Source of the DNA: Mycolicibacterium iranicum
GTDB lineage: Bacteria > Actinomycetota > Actinomycetes > Mycobacteriales > Mycobacteriaceae
Assembly (NCBI RefSeq): GCF_001650495.1
Contig: NZ_LWCS01000001.1
Location: forward strand, 62,001-126,000
Reading direction: 5' to 3'
DNA length: 64,000 nucleotides
This document shows, piece by piece, positions 43,711 to 54,054 of the stretch; the stretch's first letter is position 1, and each line of letters starts with the position of its first letter. A model generated the notes under the pieces. That model worked only from the letters and a program-made list of their open reading frames with translations. It did no database searches and was not told the DNA's origin. A program made the translations under genes and the position numbers.

Positions 43711-44275
43711 CGGCGAGGTGAGCCAGCATGGGCGCGGCCAGGCTGCCCGATCTCGCGTACAGCCACTCGAAGACCCACCCGGCCACGCCGGTGACGAACA
43801 CCGCACCGGGCACCGATTCCCCCGTTGAGCGGGCGTCGGGGATGTGGGACAGGCCGAACACCGCGGCGGTGAACACGCGACCCTTCGTGTCTCCGAACGC
43901 TCGCGCTGCGGCGGCGCCCAGGACGGCACGATAGGCGATCTCCTCGGACCAGACCGTCCCGAGCGGGATGCGCAGCAGCAGCCACCGGGTTGCCGGGGCG
44001 GGCAGCTCACGCGCGGCCATGCCCGCGCGCACCGGCGCGATGCGGGTGCCGGCAGCGACGGCAAGAACCACCGGCACTGAAGCCGCACCGCCCCACCGCA
44101 GCCCCTGCCACAGCGCCGGCGGCCGAATGCCCATCGGCCCGCGGACCACGGTCGCCATGGCCGCACCGAACAGCGCCTGCGGCAACGGATTCCACTTGTG
44201 CGCGAGGCGCGGCGCGATCACGCTCCAGCCCAGCAACCCAGCCGCGAGCCCGATGGCACGGGCGGTGTCGCGCAC
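43661..44275 (-). CDS. CPBP family intramembrane metalloprotease
   Basis: 204 residues from GTG 44275, membrane-spanning, with CPBP motifs: EEIAYRAVLG (EExxxR), GLSHIP and HLAVNEAG. Relatives cleave membrane or prenylated substrates, or confer bacteriocin immunity. The GTG shares one base with the stop of the upstream hydrolase (TAGTG), so the two form one unit. Confidence 0.85.
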   Translation of the reverse strand: MRDTARAIGLAAGLLGWSVIAPRLAHKWNPLPQALFGAAMATVVRGPMGIRPPALWQGLRWGGAASVPVVLAVAAGTRIAPVRAGMAARELPAPATRWLLLRIPLGTVWSEEIAYRAVLGAAAARAFGDTKGRVFTAAVFGLSHIPDARSTGESVPGAVFVTGVAGWVFEWLYARSGSLAAPMLAHLAVNEAGAVAALAVRHSR

Positions 44276-45996
44276 TAGTAGTCGCCGTCCGCTGGTTCGG
44301 TCTCCTCCAGCGCCGCGCGGATCCGTTCGGTGTCCCCAGGAGTCCAACCGTCGGGTGGTGCAGCTCCTGCCCACCCGTCGAGGATGAAGTCGCCGTAGTT
44401 GTGCCCGTGCCCGCCAGGCACCGACGTGGCATTGGTCATGTCTGCGGCCACCTGCCAGAACGTGATGATCGGATACCACCGCATCGACCGGGTGCGGTCG
44501 CGGCCCGGTGGCTCGGACAGCCAGTCGGGTCGGGTGAACAGGAGGTCCTGTGACCACCAGACGATCGGGTCGGACGAGTGCTGCAGGAACAGCACTCTGG
44601 GCTCATCCCAGGGCTGCGCCGCGTCGGCCGCGATCTGCGCCGCATCGTTGCCTTGCGAGAACCGCACGGTGCGCCCGTTGTCGTAGCGTGGTTCCACCTC
44701 GGGGGTGCCGGGATCGCGGCGCACCGTGATTCCCCTCCACAGCGGGCTTGCGTTGGGCGGGCCCACCCACAGCACCGACGAAAACCCCATTCGGGAGATA
44801 TCCGGCAGCCAGTCGAACGCGCCTTGCCCGGCCATCGAGCCGAGGCTCTCGCCATAGAGCACGAGACGTGGACGCCGGTCCTCCGGCAATTGCACCCAAC
44901 GTTCGTGGACGGCGTCGATCATCATCCGGCCCGATTCCATCGACTTCTGCCGATCGCCGAGAAAGGAGATCCAGCTGGGTAGATACGAGTACTGCGAGCC
45001 GACGATCGCGCTGTCGCCGTTGTACATCATCTCCAGTGAGCGCGCCGCGATCGGGTTGATCCAGCCCGTCCCGGTGGTGGGTGCGATGACGAGCACCTCG
45101 CGGTCGAAGGCCCCGGTGCGCTCGAGCTCGCTGAGCAGCACCGCCATTCGCGCTTCGTCGGTGTCGGCGGTCTGCAGGCCCACATACGCACGGATCGGTT
45201 CCTTCGCGGGCCTGCCGTTGATGCGTGCCAATTCATCGGCGCGCGGTCCCGCACCCACGAAGTTGCGTCCCTGATATCCCAGGGTGTCCCATGCGGCGAA
45301 AGATTCTGGGCTACCTGATCTTTCGGGTTCCTGCGGCTGGACGACACCCTCTCGGGTGGTGGCGTTCTGCGGTTGGAAGATCCGGTTCGCGCCTGCCAGG
45401 AAGCCCCGCATGAGCACGCCGTTGACAAGCGTGATGACCAGGACGACAACGACGGCGGTGCCGATGAACAGCGCCATCTCGTCGGACAGGCGCCAGCGCC
45501 GGATGAGGAAGCGCGCCATCGTCTTGATGAGGTCGATCAGGAGCCGTGCCGTCGCGATACACAGGCCCGCGACCGCGACGGCGACCAGGATGAGCCGCAG
45601 GTAGCTCGTCGTGCTCGGCCCTTCCATTCCCATCAGCGAGGAGACTTGACGCTGCCACGCCGCGGCGGGGATCACCATCAGTACGCAGGAACCCACGGCG
45701 ACGACCACCGTGCCGGCCTTGAGGGTGTACAGGACTTTCGGAGGGGGCGGCCACCATGCGCGGTTACCAAGCACAAACCGTCGCAGCATCCGTTCGAGGA
45801 ACACGCCGATGCCGTAGCCGATGGCGGCGTTGATGCCTCCGATCAGACCCTGGAACAGCCAGTCCCTGGGCAGCAGCGACGGGGTCAGGGAGAGGCAGAA
45901 GAACAGCCCGCCGAGCGCGACACCGGTGAAGTCGAGCCGAAGCAGCCGCCACGCCCACAGGTAGGCGGGATGTGTGTCGGTGTCGCCCCTATTCAC
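44275..45996 (-). CDS. Membrane alpha/beta-hydrolase (Abhydrolase_9 family)
   Basis: 573 residues from GTG 45996. The N-terminal half has several membrane helices (GGLFFCLSLTPSLLPRDWLF and onward), the C-terminal half is a hydrolase domain with the nucleophile elbow GESLGS, candidate acid D in HSSDPIVWW and histidine in GGHGHNYGDF. Two-domain proteins of this type are common in actinobacterial envelopes; substrate unknown, possibly a lipid. Overlaps the CPBP gene; lies 16 bp after purL-side coding on the same strand. Confidence 0.85.
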   Translation of the reverse strand: MNRGDTDTHPAYLWAWRLLRLDFTGVALGGLFFCLSLTPSLLPRDWLFQGLIGGINAAIGYGIGVFLERMLRRFVLGNRAWWPPPPKVLYTLKAGTVVVAVGSCVLMVIPAAAWQRQVSSLMGMEGPSTTSYLRLILVAVAVAGLCIATARLLIDLIKTMARFLIRRWRLSDEMALFIGTAVVVVLVITLVNGVLMRGFLAGANRIFQPQNATTREGVVQPQEPERSGSPESFAAWDTLGYQGRNFVGAGPRADELARINGRPAKEPIRAYVGLQTADTDEARMAVLLSELERTGAFDREVLVIAPTTGTGWINPIAARSLEMMYNGDSAIVGSQYSYLPSWISFLGDRQKSMESGRMMIDAVHERWVQLPEDRRPRLVLYGESLGSMAGQGAFDWLPDISRMGFSSVLWVGPPNASPLWRGITVRRDPGTPEVEPRYDNGRTVRFSQGNDAAQIAADAAQPWDEPRVLFLQHSSDPIVWWSQDLLFTRPDWLSEPPGRDRTRSMRWYPIITFWQVAADMTNATSVPGGHGHNYGDFILDGWAGAAPPDGWTPGDTERIRAALEETEPADGDY

Positions 45997-46012
45997 CCCA
46001 ACGACCCGTGCG

Positions 46013-48331
46013 TCACCCGAACAACCCGGGCAGCACGCCTTCCGACGTGCGCCGCAGCTCCTCGAGCGTCACGGTGAACTGGCCCTGGACCTCGATGGTG
46101 GGTTCGCCGCCGTCAGGGCCCTGGTCGACGACGCCGATGCGAGTCGCGGGCAGGCCACGCGCTTCGCACATGGCGGTGAACCGGCTCTCCTCGGTGCGAG
46201 GGACGGCCACGAGCACGCGGCCCGCCGACTCCGAGAACAGGAAGACAAATGGAGCAGTGCCTTCCTGAAAGGCTTCGGGAAGCACGATGCGGCAACCGGT
46301 TTCACCGGCCAGCGACGCTTCGACCGCCGCCTGGATCAGCCCGCCTTCGGACAGGTCGTGCGCGGCGGACACCAGTCCGTCACGTGATGCGGCGGTCAGC
46401 ACCTCGGCCAACAGTTGCTCCCGCGCCAAGTCGACCTTCGGCGGTACGCCCCCGAGGTGACCGGCGCTGACCTGCGCCCAGATCGAACCGTCGAATTCGT
46501 CGTGAGTGTCGCCGAGCAGGATCAGCGTCTCGCCCGGCTCGTTGCCGAACGCAGTGGGGACACGTCGGCTCACATCCTCCAAGATCCCGAGCACGCCGAC
46601 CACCGGCGTGGGCAGGATCGCCGTGGCGCCGGTCTGGTTGTAGAAGCTCACGTTGCCGCCGGTGACCGGAATCCCCAGCGTCGCTGCACCATCGGCGAGG
46701 CCGCGAACGGCCTGAGAGAACTGCCACATGACGCCGGGGTCCTCGGGTGAGCCGAAGTTCAGGCAGTTGGTGACCGCGACGGGCGTGGCGCCGGTGACCG
46801 CGACGTTGCGGTAGGCCTCGGCGAGCGCCAGTTGAGCCCCGGTGTACGGGTCGAGTGCGGTGTAGCGACCGGACGCATCGGTGGAGATCGCGATGCCGCG
46901 ACCGGTCTGCTCGTCGACGCGCAGCACGCCGCCGTCGGCGTGCTCGGCGAGCACGGTGTTGCCGCGGACGTAGCGGTCGTACTGCTCGGTGATGAAGGCG
47001 CGGCTGCACAGGTGCGGGCTGCCGACCATCGCCAGCAGCGTCGCCCGCAACTCGTCGCCGGTCTGCGGACGCTTCAACGACGCCGTGGTGTCGGCGATCA
47101 GTGCGTCCTGGCTGGCGGGACGCTCCACCGGCCGCTCGTAGACGGGGCCCTGGTGGGCAACGGTGCGCGGCGGCACGTCGACGACAGTGTCGCCGTGCCA
47201 GGTGATCTCGAGCCTGCCGCTGTCGGTCACCTCGCCGATGACCGTCGCGAGCACGTCCCATTTGCGGCAAACCGCCATGAATGCGTCGACGTTCTCCGGG
47301 GTGACGACGGCGCACATGCGTTCCTGCGACTCGCTGGACAGGATCTCTGCCGGCGTCATGTTGGCCGCGCGCAGCGGCACGGTGTCCAGCTCGACACGCA
47401 TGCCGCCGTCCCCGGCGGACGCCAGTTCGGAAGTGGCGCAAGATAACCCGGCACCGCCGAGATCCTGGATACCGACCACGAGGTCGCCAGCGTAGAGGTC
47501 GAGACAGCACTCGATGAGTACCTTCTCGGTGAACGGGTCGCCGACCTGGACACTCGGCAGTTTCTTGCGGCCCGAGCCGGATTCATCGCCTCCGAAGGTC
47601 TCCGATGCGAGCACCGAAACACCGCCGATGCCGTCGAGACCGGTGCGGGCACCGAACAGGATGATCTTGTTGCCGGCGCCCGACGCGAACGCCAGCTTGA
47701 GGTCTTCTTTGCGCAGCACACCGACGCACAGGGCGTTGACGAGCGGGTTGCCCGCGTAACTGGCGTCGAAGATCGTCTCGCCACCGATGTTGGGTAGCCC
47801 CAGCGAGTTTCCGTAACCGCCGATGCCGCGGACCACGCCGTCGAGGACGCGGCGCGTGTCGGGCGCGTCGGCCGCACCGAACCGCAGCTGGTCCATCACC
47901 GCCACCGGCCGGGCCCCCATTGCCATGATGTCGCGCACGATGCCGCCGACTCCGGTCGCCGCACCCTGGTAGGGCTCGATGTAGGACGGGTGGTTGTGGG
48001 ATTCCACCTTGAAGGTGGCGGCCCAGCCGTCGCCGATGTCGACCACGCCGGCGTTCTCACCGATGCCCGCCAGCATCTTCTCGCGCATCTTCTCGGTGGT
48101 GGTATCCCCGAAATAGCGCAGATGCACCTTTGAGGACTTGTAGGAACAGTGCTCGCTCCACATCACCGAGTACATCGCCAGCTCGGCGTCGGTGGGCCGA
48201 CGGCCGAGGATCTCCCGGATGCGCGCGTACTCGTCGTCCTTGAGCCCTAGTTCCCGGAAGGGCTGGGGTTGGTCGGGAGTGGCGGCGGCCCGCTCAACGG
48301 TGTCTACCTCTTGGGTCAACCCAGACGTCAC
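46013..48331 (-). CDS. purL: Phosphoribosylformylglycinamidine synthase subunit PurL
   Basis: 772 residues, the small PurL that needs PurQ and PurS. Signatures: [53 protein letters not shown] and [19 protein letters not shown] start at 48331. Purine synthesis step 4. It is not adjacent to purQ-purS (6 kb away), as in M. tuberculosis. Confidence 0.96.
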   Translation of the reverse strand: MTSGLTQEVDTVERAAATPDQPQPFRELGLKDDEYARIREILGRRPTDAELAMYSVMWSEHCSYKSSKVHLRYFGDTTTEKMREKMLAGIGENAGVVDIGDGWAATFKVESHNHPSYIEPYQGAATGVGGIVRDIMAMGARPVAVMDQLRFGAADAPDTRRVLDGVVRGIGGYGNSLGLPNIGGETIFDASYAGNPLVNALCVGVLRKEDLKLAFASGAGNKIILFGARTGLDGIGGVSVLASETFGGDESGSGRKKLPSVQVGDPFTEKVLIECCLDLYAGDLVVGIQDLGGAGLSCATSELASAGDGGMRVELDTVPLRAANMTPAEILSSESQERMCAVVTPENVDAFMAVCRKWDVLATVIGEVTDSGRLEITWHGDTVVDVPPRTVAHQGPVYERPVERPASQDALIADTTASLKRPQTGDELRATLLAMVGSPHLCSRAFITEQYDRYVRGNTVLAEHADGGVLRVDEQTGRGIAISTDASGRYTALDPYTGAQLALAEAYRNVAVTGATPVAVTNCLNFGSPEDPGVMWQFSQAVRGLADGAATLGIPVTGGNVSFYNQTGATAILPTPVVGVLGILEDVSRRVPTAFGNEPGETLILLGDTHDEFDGSIWAQVSAGHLGGVPPKVDLAREQLLAEVLTAASRDGLVSAAHDLSEGGLIQAAVEASLAGETGCRIVLPEAFQEGTAPFVFLFSESAGRVLVAVPRTEESRFTAMCEARGLPATRIGVVDQGPDGGEPTIEVQGQFTVTLEELRRTSEGVLPGLFG

Positions 48332-48362
48332 CGCGCCAGTCTAGCCAGCGCCTGCCTGCGAC

Positions 48363-48704
48363 TCAGGCCACACAGAACGCGTTGCCCTCTGGGTCGGCCA
48401 TCACCACCCACTCGAACTCGGGACCGAAGTTGTTGCGTCCGGTCTCCTTGGCGCCCAGTCCGACCAGCCGGGCGACTTCGGCCTCCCTGTCCTCGGCGTG
48501 GAAGTCCAGGTGCACCTTGTTCTTGCCGGGCGTCGGATCGGGTACCCGCTGGAAGCCCAGCGTGGGGCGCCCTTCACCGGCGACCATCACGAATTCGCCT
48601 GGCGCAACGGCGTTCACGTCTCCACCCGCGGCCTTGGCCCACCAGTCGGCAAGCCCGTCGGGATCCACACAATCGAAGGTGATCATCTCCACATTCATGG
48701 CCAT
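48363..48704 (-). CDS. VOC/glyoxalase-like domain protein
   Basis: 113 residues from ATG 48704 (MAMNVEMITFDCVDPDGLAD); GTG 48713 is an alternative. One VOC module pair: WWAKAAGGDVNAVAPGEFVM, KNKVHLDFHAEDREAEVARL and PEFEWVVMADPEGNAFCV, whose His and Glu could bind a metal. Substrate unknown. Lies between purL and pepC on the same strand. Confidence 0.8.
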   Translation of the reverse strand: MAMNVEMITFDCVDPDGLADWWAKAAGGDVNAVAPGEFVMVAGEGRPTLGFQRVPDPTPGKNKVHLDFHAEDREAEVARLVGLGAKETGRNNFGPEFEWVVMADPEGNAFCVA

Positions 48705-48719
48705 GCCTGGCACCCTAGG

Positions 48720-49988
48720 TCAGGCCGGTGACAAAAAAGCCGCAAGCGCAGCGGAATAGTCGGCGACATCGGCTGCGCCCATCACCTCGCGCGCGGAGTG
48801 CATCGCCAGCTGGGCGGCGCCCACGTCGACGGTGGGGATGCCGGTATTGGCCGCCGTCATCGGTCCGATCGTCGAGCCGCACGGCAGGTCCGCGCGGTGC
48901 TCGTAGCGCTGCAGCGGCACCCCGGCCTGCTGACAGGCCAGTGCGAACGCTGCCGCGGTGCGGCCGTCGGTGGCGTAGCGCAGATTGGGCTGCACCTTGA
49001 GCACCGGTCCGGCGTTGACCTCGATCAGGTGGCCGGGCTCGTGGCGTTCCGGGTAGTTGGGGTGGGTGGCGTGTGCCATGTCACCCGACGCGACGATCGA
49101 GCCAGGCAACCTGCGCAGGAAATCCTCCCGGCTGCCCCCCGCGGCCAGCGTGATGCGTTCAAGGACGGTGTGCAGCAGCTCGGACTGGGCTCCGTGGTCG
49201 GACTGAGAACCGACCTCCTCGTGGTCGAACAGCACCAGCACCGGCACAACGTCGTCGGGGCGGGCCGCGAGGAACGCCTCCAGCCCGGCGTAGCACGTCG
49301 CCTGGTTGTCCAGCCTCGGCGCGCTAACCAGAACGCCGTCCACTCCCGCCAGCCGCGACGGGTTGATGTCATGGGTCATCAGGTCGAACCCGAGCACGTC
49401 GTCGACGTCGATCTCGGCGTGCGCGGCCACGTACCCGAGGAAGGATCGGGCGCCTGTTCCGACGCCCCAGACTGCGTTCACGTGACGCTGCGGGTTCAGC
49501 TCCACCCCTTTGCGGTCCTCGGACAAGTGGATCGCCAGCTGCGGCACCCGCAGCACCGGATCGTCGATCCGGACCAGGATGTGCCGGATCTCGGTGCCCT
49601 TCCCGGTGCGCTCGCGCACCGAAAGCCGCCCGCTGATCCCGAGATCGCGGTCCAGCCAGGAGTTCAGCCAGGCACCGCCGTAGGGCTGCAGCGCGACCAC
49701 CTGCCACCCGGACACGAAGCGGTCGGGATGCTGCTTCACGCGCAGGTTGGGGCTGTCGGTGTGCGCACCGACGATTCGAAACGGCGTGGCGACCGAGCCC
49801 GGTGAGCGCCACGCGATCAGCGACCCGGCGCGCACCGCGAAGTAGTCACCCGCCCCCGGCCATGCGTCGGTTTCGGACAGCTCGGTGAATCCAGCCGAAC
49901 GGAGCCGGTCCGCGACGGAGCTGCACACATGGAAGGGCGATGGCGACGCGTCGATGAACTCGCAGAGTCCCTGGGGGCTGGCCGGCAT
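48720..49988 (-). CDS. pepC: M18 family aminopeptidase
   Basis: 422 residues from ATG 49988 ([20 protein letters not shown]). M18 metal and catalytic motifs: [39 protein letters not shown] and [10 protein letters not shown]. Removes N-terminal residues from peptides; family members form dodecamers. A long in-frame extension upstream lies antisense to the peroxidase gene and was rejected. Divergent from the DyP gene, 51 bp apart. Confidence 0.93.
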   Translation of the reverse strand: MPASPQGLCEFIDASPSPFHVCSSVADRLRSAGFTELSETDAWPGAGDYFAVRAGSLIAWRSPGSVATPFRIVGAHTDSPNLRVKQHPDRFVSGWQVVALQPYGGAWLNSWLDRDLGISGRLSVRERTGKGTEIRHILVRIDDPVLRVPQLAIHLSEDRKGVELNPQRHVNAVWGVGTGARSFLGYVAAHAEIDVDDVLGFDLMTHDINPSRLAGVDGVLVSAPRLDNQATCYAGLEAFLAARPDDVVPVLVLFDHEEVGSQSDHGAQSELLHTVLERITLAAGGSREDFLRRLPGSIVASGDMAHATHPNYPERHEPGHLIEVNAGPVLKVQPNLRYATDGRTAAAFALACQQAGVPLQRYEHRADLPCGSTIGPMTAANTGIPTVDVGAAQLAMHSAREVMGAADVADYSAALAAFLSPA

Positions 49989-50039
49989 CTTTCCATCTTG
50001 ACCGGTGTCCGGATTGATCTTGACGCTAGGGTCCAGGGT

Positions 50040-51044
50040 GTGCCTCGTCCGCAACCCATCCTGACGCCTCTCACACCAGCGGCGATCTTCCTGGTGGCGA
50101 CGATCGACGAGGGTGGCGAGTCTGTGGTCCACGACGCTCTGACGGGATTCGGCGGGCTGGTCAAGGCCGTGGGATTCCGGGTGCCCGACGCGCACCTCAA
50201 TTTGGTGGCCGGTATCGGCTCCGCGGCGTGGGACCGGCTGTTCTCGGGGCCACGTCCGGCGAAGCTGCACGACTTCGTCGAGCTCAAGGGCGAACGGCAT
50301 CATGCCCCGTCGACCGAGGGCGACCTGTTGCTCCACATCAGGGGCGCGTCTCTCGATGTGTGCTTCGAGCTCGGCGGCCGGCTGCTGTCGTCGATGACGG
50401 GCGCAGTGACCGTGGTCGACGAGGTCCACGGGTTCAAGTTCTTCGAGCAGCGTGACCTGCTCGGTTTCGTCGACGGCACCGAGAATCCGGACGGCCCCGA
50501 TGCGGTCGCCGCCGTTCAGATCGCCGACGATCCTGACTTTGCAGGCGCAAGCTATGTGCACGTCCAGCGCTACACCCACGATATGGATGCGTGGAATGCG
50601 TTGAGCGTCAACGAACAAGAGCTCGTCATCGGCCGCACGAAGCTGGAGGACATCGAACTCGACGACGATGTGAAACCGGCGAACTCGCACGTAGCGCTGA
50701 ACACGATTGAGGACGAGGACGGCAACGAGCTCGCGATCGTGCGCGCGAACATGCCTTTCGGCACTCTCGGGAACGGCGAATCCGGCACCTACTACATCGC
50801 GTATTCCGCCGATCCGGCCGTCACCGAGCGGATGCTGACCAACATGTTCCTCGGCGACCCACCGGGCAACACCGACCGGATCCTGGATTTCTCGACCGCG
50901 CAGACCGGCACGATGTTCTTCGTTCCGACGATCGATTTCCTTGACGATCCGCCTCCGCGACCTGCCGGGAGCACTGAACGTGTCTGTGCCTCAACTCTTT
51001 ACGACGGATCGTTGGCGATCGGAAGCCTGAAAGGACACCCCTGA
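50040..51044 (+). CDS. dyp: Dye-decolorizing peroxidase (encapsulin cargo)
   Basis: 334 residues from GTG 50040 ([20 protein letters not shown]). DyP signature GFVDGTENP supplies the catalytic Asp; NSHVALN and later R/H residues shape the heme pocket. The C-terminal [11 protein letters not shown] is the encapsulin-targeting peptide. Its stop overlaps the encapsulin ATG (TGATG). Works inside the shell against oxidative stress in mycobacteria. Confidence 0.96.
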   Translation: MPRPQPILTPLTPAAIFLVATIDEGGESVVHDALTGFGGLVKAVGFRVPDAHLNLVAGIGSAAWDRLFSGPRPAKLHDFVELKGERHHAPSTEGDLLLHIRGASLDVCFELGGRLLSSMTGAVTVVDEVHGFKFFEQRDLLGFVDGTENPDGPDAVAAVQIADDPDFAGASYVHVQRYTHDMDAWNALSVNEQELVIGRTKLEDIELDDDVKPANSHVALNTIEDEDGNELAIVRANMPFGTLGNGESGTYYIAYSADPAVTERMLTNMFLGDPPGNTDRILDFSTAQTGTMFFVPTIDFLDDPPPRPAGSTERVCASTLYDGSLAIGSLKGHP

Positions 51045-51841
51045 TGAACAACCTGTATCGCGAGCTCGCACCGATCACCGATGTCGCGTGGGCAGAGATC
51101 GAGCAGGAGGCGACGCGAACCTTCAAGCGCCACATCGCCGGCCGTCGGGTGGTCGATGTCAGCAAGCCGGGCGGTCCGGTGACGGCCGCGGTGAGCACCG
51201 GCCATCTGCTCGACGTGCTGCCGCCCGGCGAGGGGGTGGTGGCCCACCTGCGTGAGGCCCGGCCGCTGGTGCGGTTGCGGGTGCCGTTCACGGTGAATCG
51301 CAACGACATCGACGACGTCGAGCGCGGCTCGCAGGATTCCGACTGGGATCCGGTCAAGGACGCCGCCAAGAAGCTGGCATTCGCCGAGGACCGGGCAATC
51401 TTCGAGGGCTACGAGGCGGCGCACATCGGCGGTATCCGCAAGTCGAGCTCATGCCCGAACCTCGCCCTTCCCGAGGACCCTCGCGAGATCCCCGATGTCA
51501 TCAGCCAGGCGCTCTCGGAGCTGCGCCTGGCCGGTGTCGACGGTCCGTACAGCGTGCTGCTGTCAGCCGAGGTGTACACCAAGGTCAGTGAGACCACCGC
51601 GCATGGCTATCCGATCCGCGAGCACCTCAACCGTCTCGTCGACGGGGACATCATCTGGGCGCCCGCCATCGACGGCGCCTTCGTGTTGTCTACGCGCGGA
51701 GGGGATTTCGATCTTCAGCTGGGTACTGATGTGTGCATCGGCTACCTGTCGCACGACGCCGACACCGTGGCGCTCTACCTGCAGGAGACGCTGACGTTCC
51801 TGTGTTACACCGCGGAGGCCTCCGTCGCCCTGAGCGCCTGA
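51044..51841 (+). CDS. enc: Encapsulin nanocompartment shell protein (Cfp29)
   Basis: 265 residues, [22 protein letters not shown]97-like fold; FKRHIAGRRVVDVSKPGGPV and a C-terminal ETLTFLCYTAEASVAL are family features. Sixty copies assemble into a compartment that packs the DyP encoded just upstream. Coupled by one-base overlap. A GC-rich dyad at 51877-51934 may end the operon. Confidence 0.96.
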   Translation: MNNLYRELAPITDVAWAEIEQEATRTFKRHIAGRRVVDVSKPGGPVTAAVSTGHLLDVLPPGEGVVAHLREARPLVRLRVPFTVNRNDIDDVERGSQDSDWDPVKDAAKKLAFAEDRAIFEGYEAAHIGGIRKSSSCPNLALPEDPREIPDVISQALSELRLAGVDGPYSVLLSAEVYTKVSETTAHGYPIREHLNRLVDGDIIWAPAIDGAFVLSTRGGDFDLQLGTDVCIGYLSHDADTVALYLQETLTFLCYTAEASVALSA

Positions 51842-51876
51842 GGCGGCTCCCCGCCGTGTGCCCGAGACCTGCACCG

Positions 51877-51934
51877 CGAGCGCGCGTGTCTGCACACCGG
51901 CGCGCAGCAATCTCTGCCATTTCGGGCGCGCTCG
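51877..51934 (+). terminator. Possible hairpin terminator after encapsulin
   Basis: CGAGCGCGC (51877-51885) pairs with GCGCGCTCG (51926-51934); an inner GTGT/ACAC lies in the loop. No T-tract. Could serve both converging transcripts. Confidence 0.35.
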
Positions 51935-51950
51935 CCGAACTCGGCGGCGC

Positions 51951-53261
51951 TCAACGTGGCGCAACGAGCGAGGACAGCGTGTTGTTCGTCCGTTGAACCA
52001 ACGCCGTACCGACCTTCCACACCTCGATGGCTTCGTCGGGCCCCGAAGTCGGTATTGCCCACAGCTCGTTGCACGTCGCGAGGTCGACGGCGCGGGCAGG
52101 TGTTCTGTCGTTCAATGCGATCGCGATCTCGCCGTCGGACGCAATGTAGTAGAAGCCGAGCGCGTCCGTCTCGCAAGCGGCACCGACCTCACCGGTCTGC
52201 AGATCGAACTGCTGCCAGGTCATGTGCTCGGGGTCGTTGGCAAGAAACAGTCGCGATCCGATCAGGCGTGCCTCAACATCGGGGACGGTAACCGGCAGTT
52301 CGACGAGGACGCGACCATCGAGAGCCAACACACGGTCCCCCGAACCAGTGGCAACCGTGGGCAGATCGGCGGACCGTGTCTCCAAGGTCCCACGCTGCCG
52401 GAGGTCACTCAGCGTTGCACCCGAATCATCAAAGAACAGCACGCCTCGCTGCCCATCAGCGGCCGTGTATTCATACGCGAAGCCCTGTGGATACACCATG
52501 GCGCGCTCCAGTGACATATCCTCCGGAACGATAGGTTCCACGATCATGCCATCGGCTGCCGAAAACACTGTGTCGGCCACCGATCCGCTGTTCTGCACAC
52601 CGAGATCGGACGGGACGGCGTCACGATTCCAGCTGGCGAATTGGGCCGATACACTTCCGTTCCCTGGAACGAACCACGTCAGATCACCGCGCGACCCGAT
52701 GCCGTGGATCCCTGTGCCCGTCACGGTAGCCACCGCATAATCACCGATGTGCTCAAGCCTGGGCCGCCCGCCGTCTCCGGCGACGCTCACGTCGGTCGTC
52801 CCTTTGAAAGTTACAGTGCCCGCCTCCATGTCGAGAACCCAAGCGGTCGACGGCATCGCGGGATTGCGCGGATCCCCAACACAAATCACCATCGGAGGGC
52901 CGTTAACTGCACAGTTGATAGAGTCCACCTCGCTCGATGTGCCGAGCTGGACGGGTCCGAAGGTTTTCTCGCCGCTGACCAACTCGAGTCCGACCAGCCA
53001 GCGCTGTCCATCGCCGATGCCCATAAAGACACCGCGGTTACCAATGTTCACCATGGGCTTGACGATCGCCGCCGGAGGAAGTCCGAGCTCGACAGACGTT
53101 GTCGTCCACCCGGGGATCGGCCGTTCGCGCATGGACTCGGCCAACAAGACCTGCCGCGGCAACTCCGGAGCGGCGGCCTCCGGTTCGCCGTCGGTGCGAC
53201 AACCGCCGATGACGAGCAGCGCCGCAGTCAATGCTATGTGAGACAACCGATTTCGCACCAT
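51951..53261 (-). CDS. Lipoprotein of a T7SS-like operon, unknown function
   Basis: 436 residues. Lipobox VIGGC (Cys21), then a beta-rich body with repeated short motifs that resemble propeller blades (WLVGLELVSGEKTFGPVQLG, STAWVLDMEAGTVTFKG, TWQQFDLQTGEVGAA). No enzyme motif seen. Third gene after an EspC-like and a WxG-like protein, 7 bp downstream, so it probably acts with them at the cell surface as partner or receptor. Codon and base use appear somewhat less GC-rich than neighbours. Confidence 0.7.
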   Translation of the reverse strand: MVRNRLSHIALTAALLVIGGCRTDGEPEAAAPELPRQVLLAESMRERPIPGWTTTSVELGLPPAAIVKPMVNIGNRGVFMGIGDGQRWLVGLELVSGEKTFGPVQLGTSSEVDSINCAVNGPPMVICVGDPRNPAMPSTAWVLDMEAGTVTFKGTTDVSVAGDGGRPRLEHIGDYAVATVTGTGIHGIGSRGDLTWFVPGNGSVSAQFASWNRDAVPSDLGVQNSGSVADTVFSAADGMIVEPIVPEDMSLERAMVYPQGFAYEYTAADGQRGVLFFDDSGATLSDLRQRGTLETRSADLPTVATGSGDRVLALDGRVLVELPVTVPDVEARLIGSRLFLANDPEHMTWQQFDLQTGEVGAACETDALGFYYIASDGEIAIALNDRTPARAVDLATCNELWAIPTSGPDEAIEVWKVGTALVQRTNNTLSSLVAPR

Positions 53262-53268
53262 GCGTCCC

Positions 53269-54051
53269 CTAGCGTAGGCCCTGCAGTCGAGCGAGGGCCC
53301 GCCCGTCGTCCAGCTCTCCCCGATTCTCGGGATGCCGCCAGTAGAAATGGATGAGTTTCCGCAGTTCGCACCCGCCAGGCGTGTACCAGTCAGAGGGAAA
53401 CATGCGCGTACGTCCGTCGGTCATCGTGAGGTACGTCGTGCCGGTATTGGCCGGTCGCGCCCGACCGGTTGGCGTGTCCGACACGTCCAAGAGATCGTCC
53501 CACGCGTGTGTCACCGATGAGATTGTATTACCCACTTCGAAACTGTTGGACGACAACAGCAAATAGCTCATGCCGCGCTTGAGGAGAATCTGTTTGAGGC
53601 TCGGCAATCCAATCAGCACTCCTGCAACGGCGATCCACACAGAGAAACCGCGATCCCCATACGGCAACGCAACATTTTGACAACCAGCCGGATCGATAAA
53701 CACGACCCTCTGGTCAGATACGTTCAGCGGACCCGCGTCAATCTCGGCGGCCTTCGACAGCAGTGGGGTTCGGTAGTTGGCAATCAAGGCTCCGCCGCGC
53801 TGAAGATTCGACGCCACACGCTCGGTGTAGTCCTTGAATGCGGATGCCCTGTCGGTGGCCCTGAGGAACATGGCCGTAGCTGCCGTCTGAGCGGCACCCC
53901 GCCACGTTTCGGCTTCGTCCATGCGATCTATTCCGTCATGGAGTTCGCGGACCGTCTCATAGAAGTCCGCACCGGAAGCCCTGATCGACCCTCCTGCCGA
54001 GGTGACGGAATCCGGATTCCAGCTCTGCAAGCGCGAGCGGGTCGGAAGCAC
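53269..54051 (-). CDS. WxG-like N-terminal protein, candidate T7SS effector
   Basis: 260 residues from GTG 54051. Residues 1-105 are helical with a W50-R-G52 turn (DEAETWRGAAQTAA), like the helix-turn-helix of WXG100/LXG proteins. Residues about 136-158 are hydrophobic (FSVWIAVAGVLIGLP). The C-terminal part ends in a Trp/Tyr-rich domain (MFPSDWYTPGGCELRKLIHF). No known toxin motif recognised. It starts 3 bp after the EspC-like stop and ends 7 bp before the lipoprotein gene. Effector role is inference from context. Confidence 0.6.
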   Translation of the reverse strand: MLPTRSRLQSWNPDSVTSAGGSIRASGADFYETVRELHDGIDRMDEAETWRGAAQTAATAMFLRATDRASAFKDYTERVASNLQRGGALIANYRTPLLSKAAEIDAGPLNVSDQRVVFIDPAGCQNVALPYGDRGFSVWIAVAGVLIGLPSLKQILLKRGMSYLLLSSNSFEVGNTISSVTHAWDDLLDVSDTPTGRARPANTGTTYLTMTDGRTRMFPSDWYTPGGCELRKLIHFYWRHPENRGELDDGRALARLQGLR

Positions 54052-54054
54052 GGC

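Noticed and set aside
48720..50690. Extended M18 peptidase of 656 residues
   Set aside because: The extra N-terminal part lies antisense to the DyP gene and has no peptidase homology; ATG 49988 is the family start.
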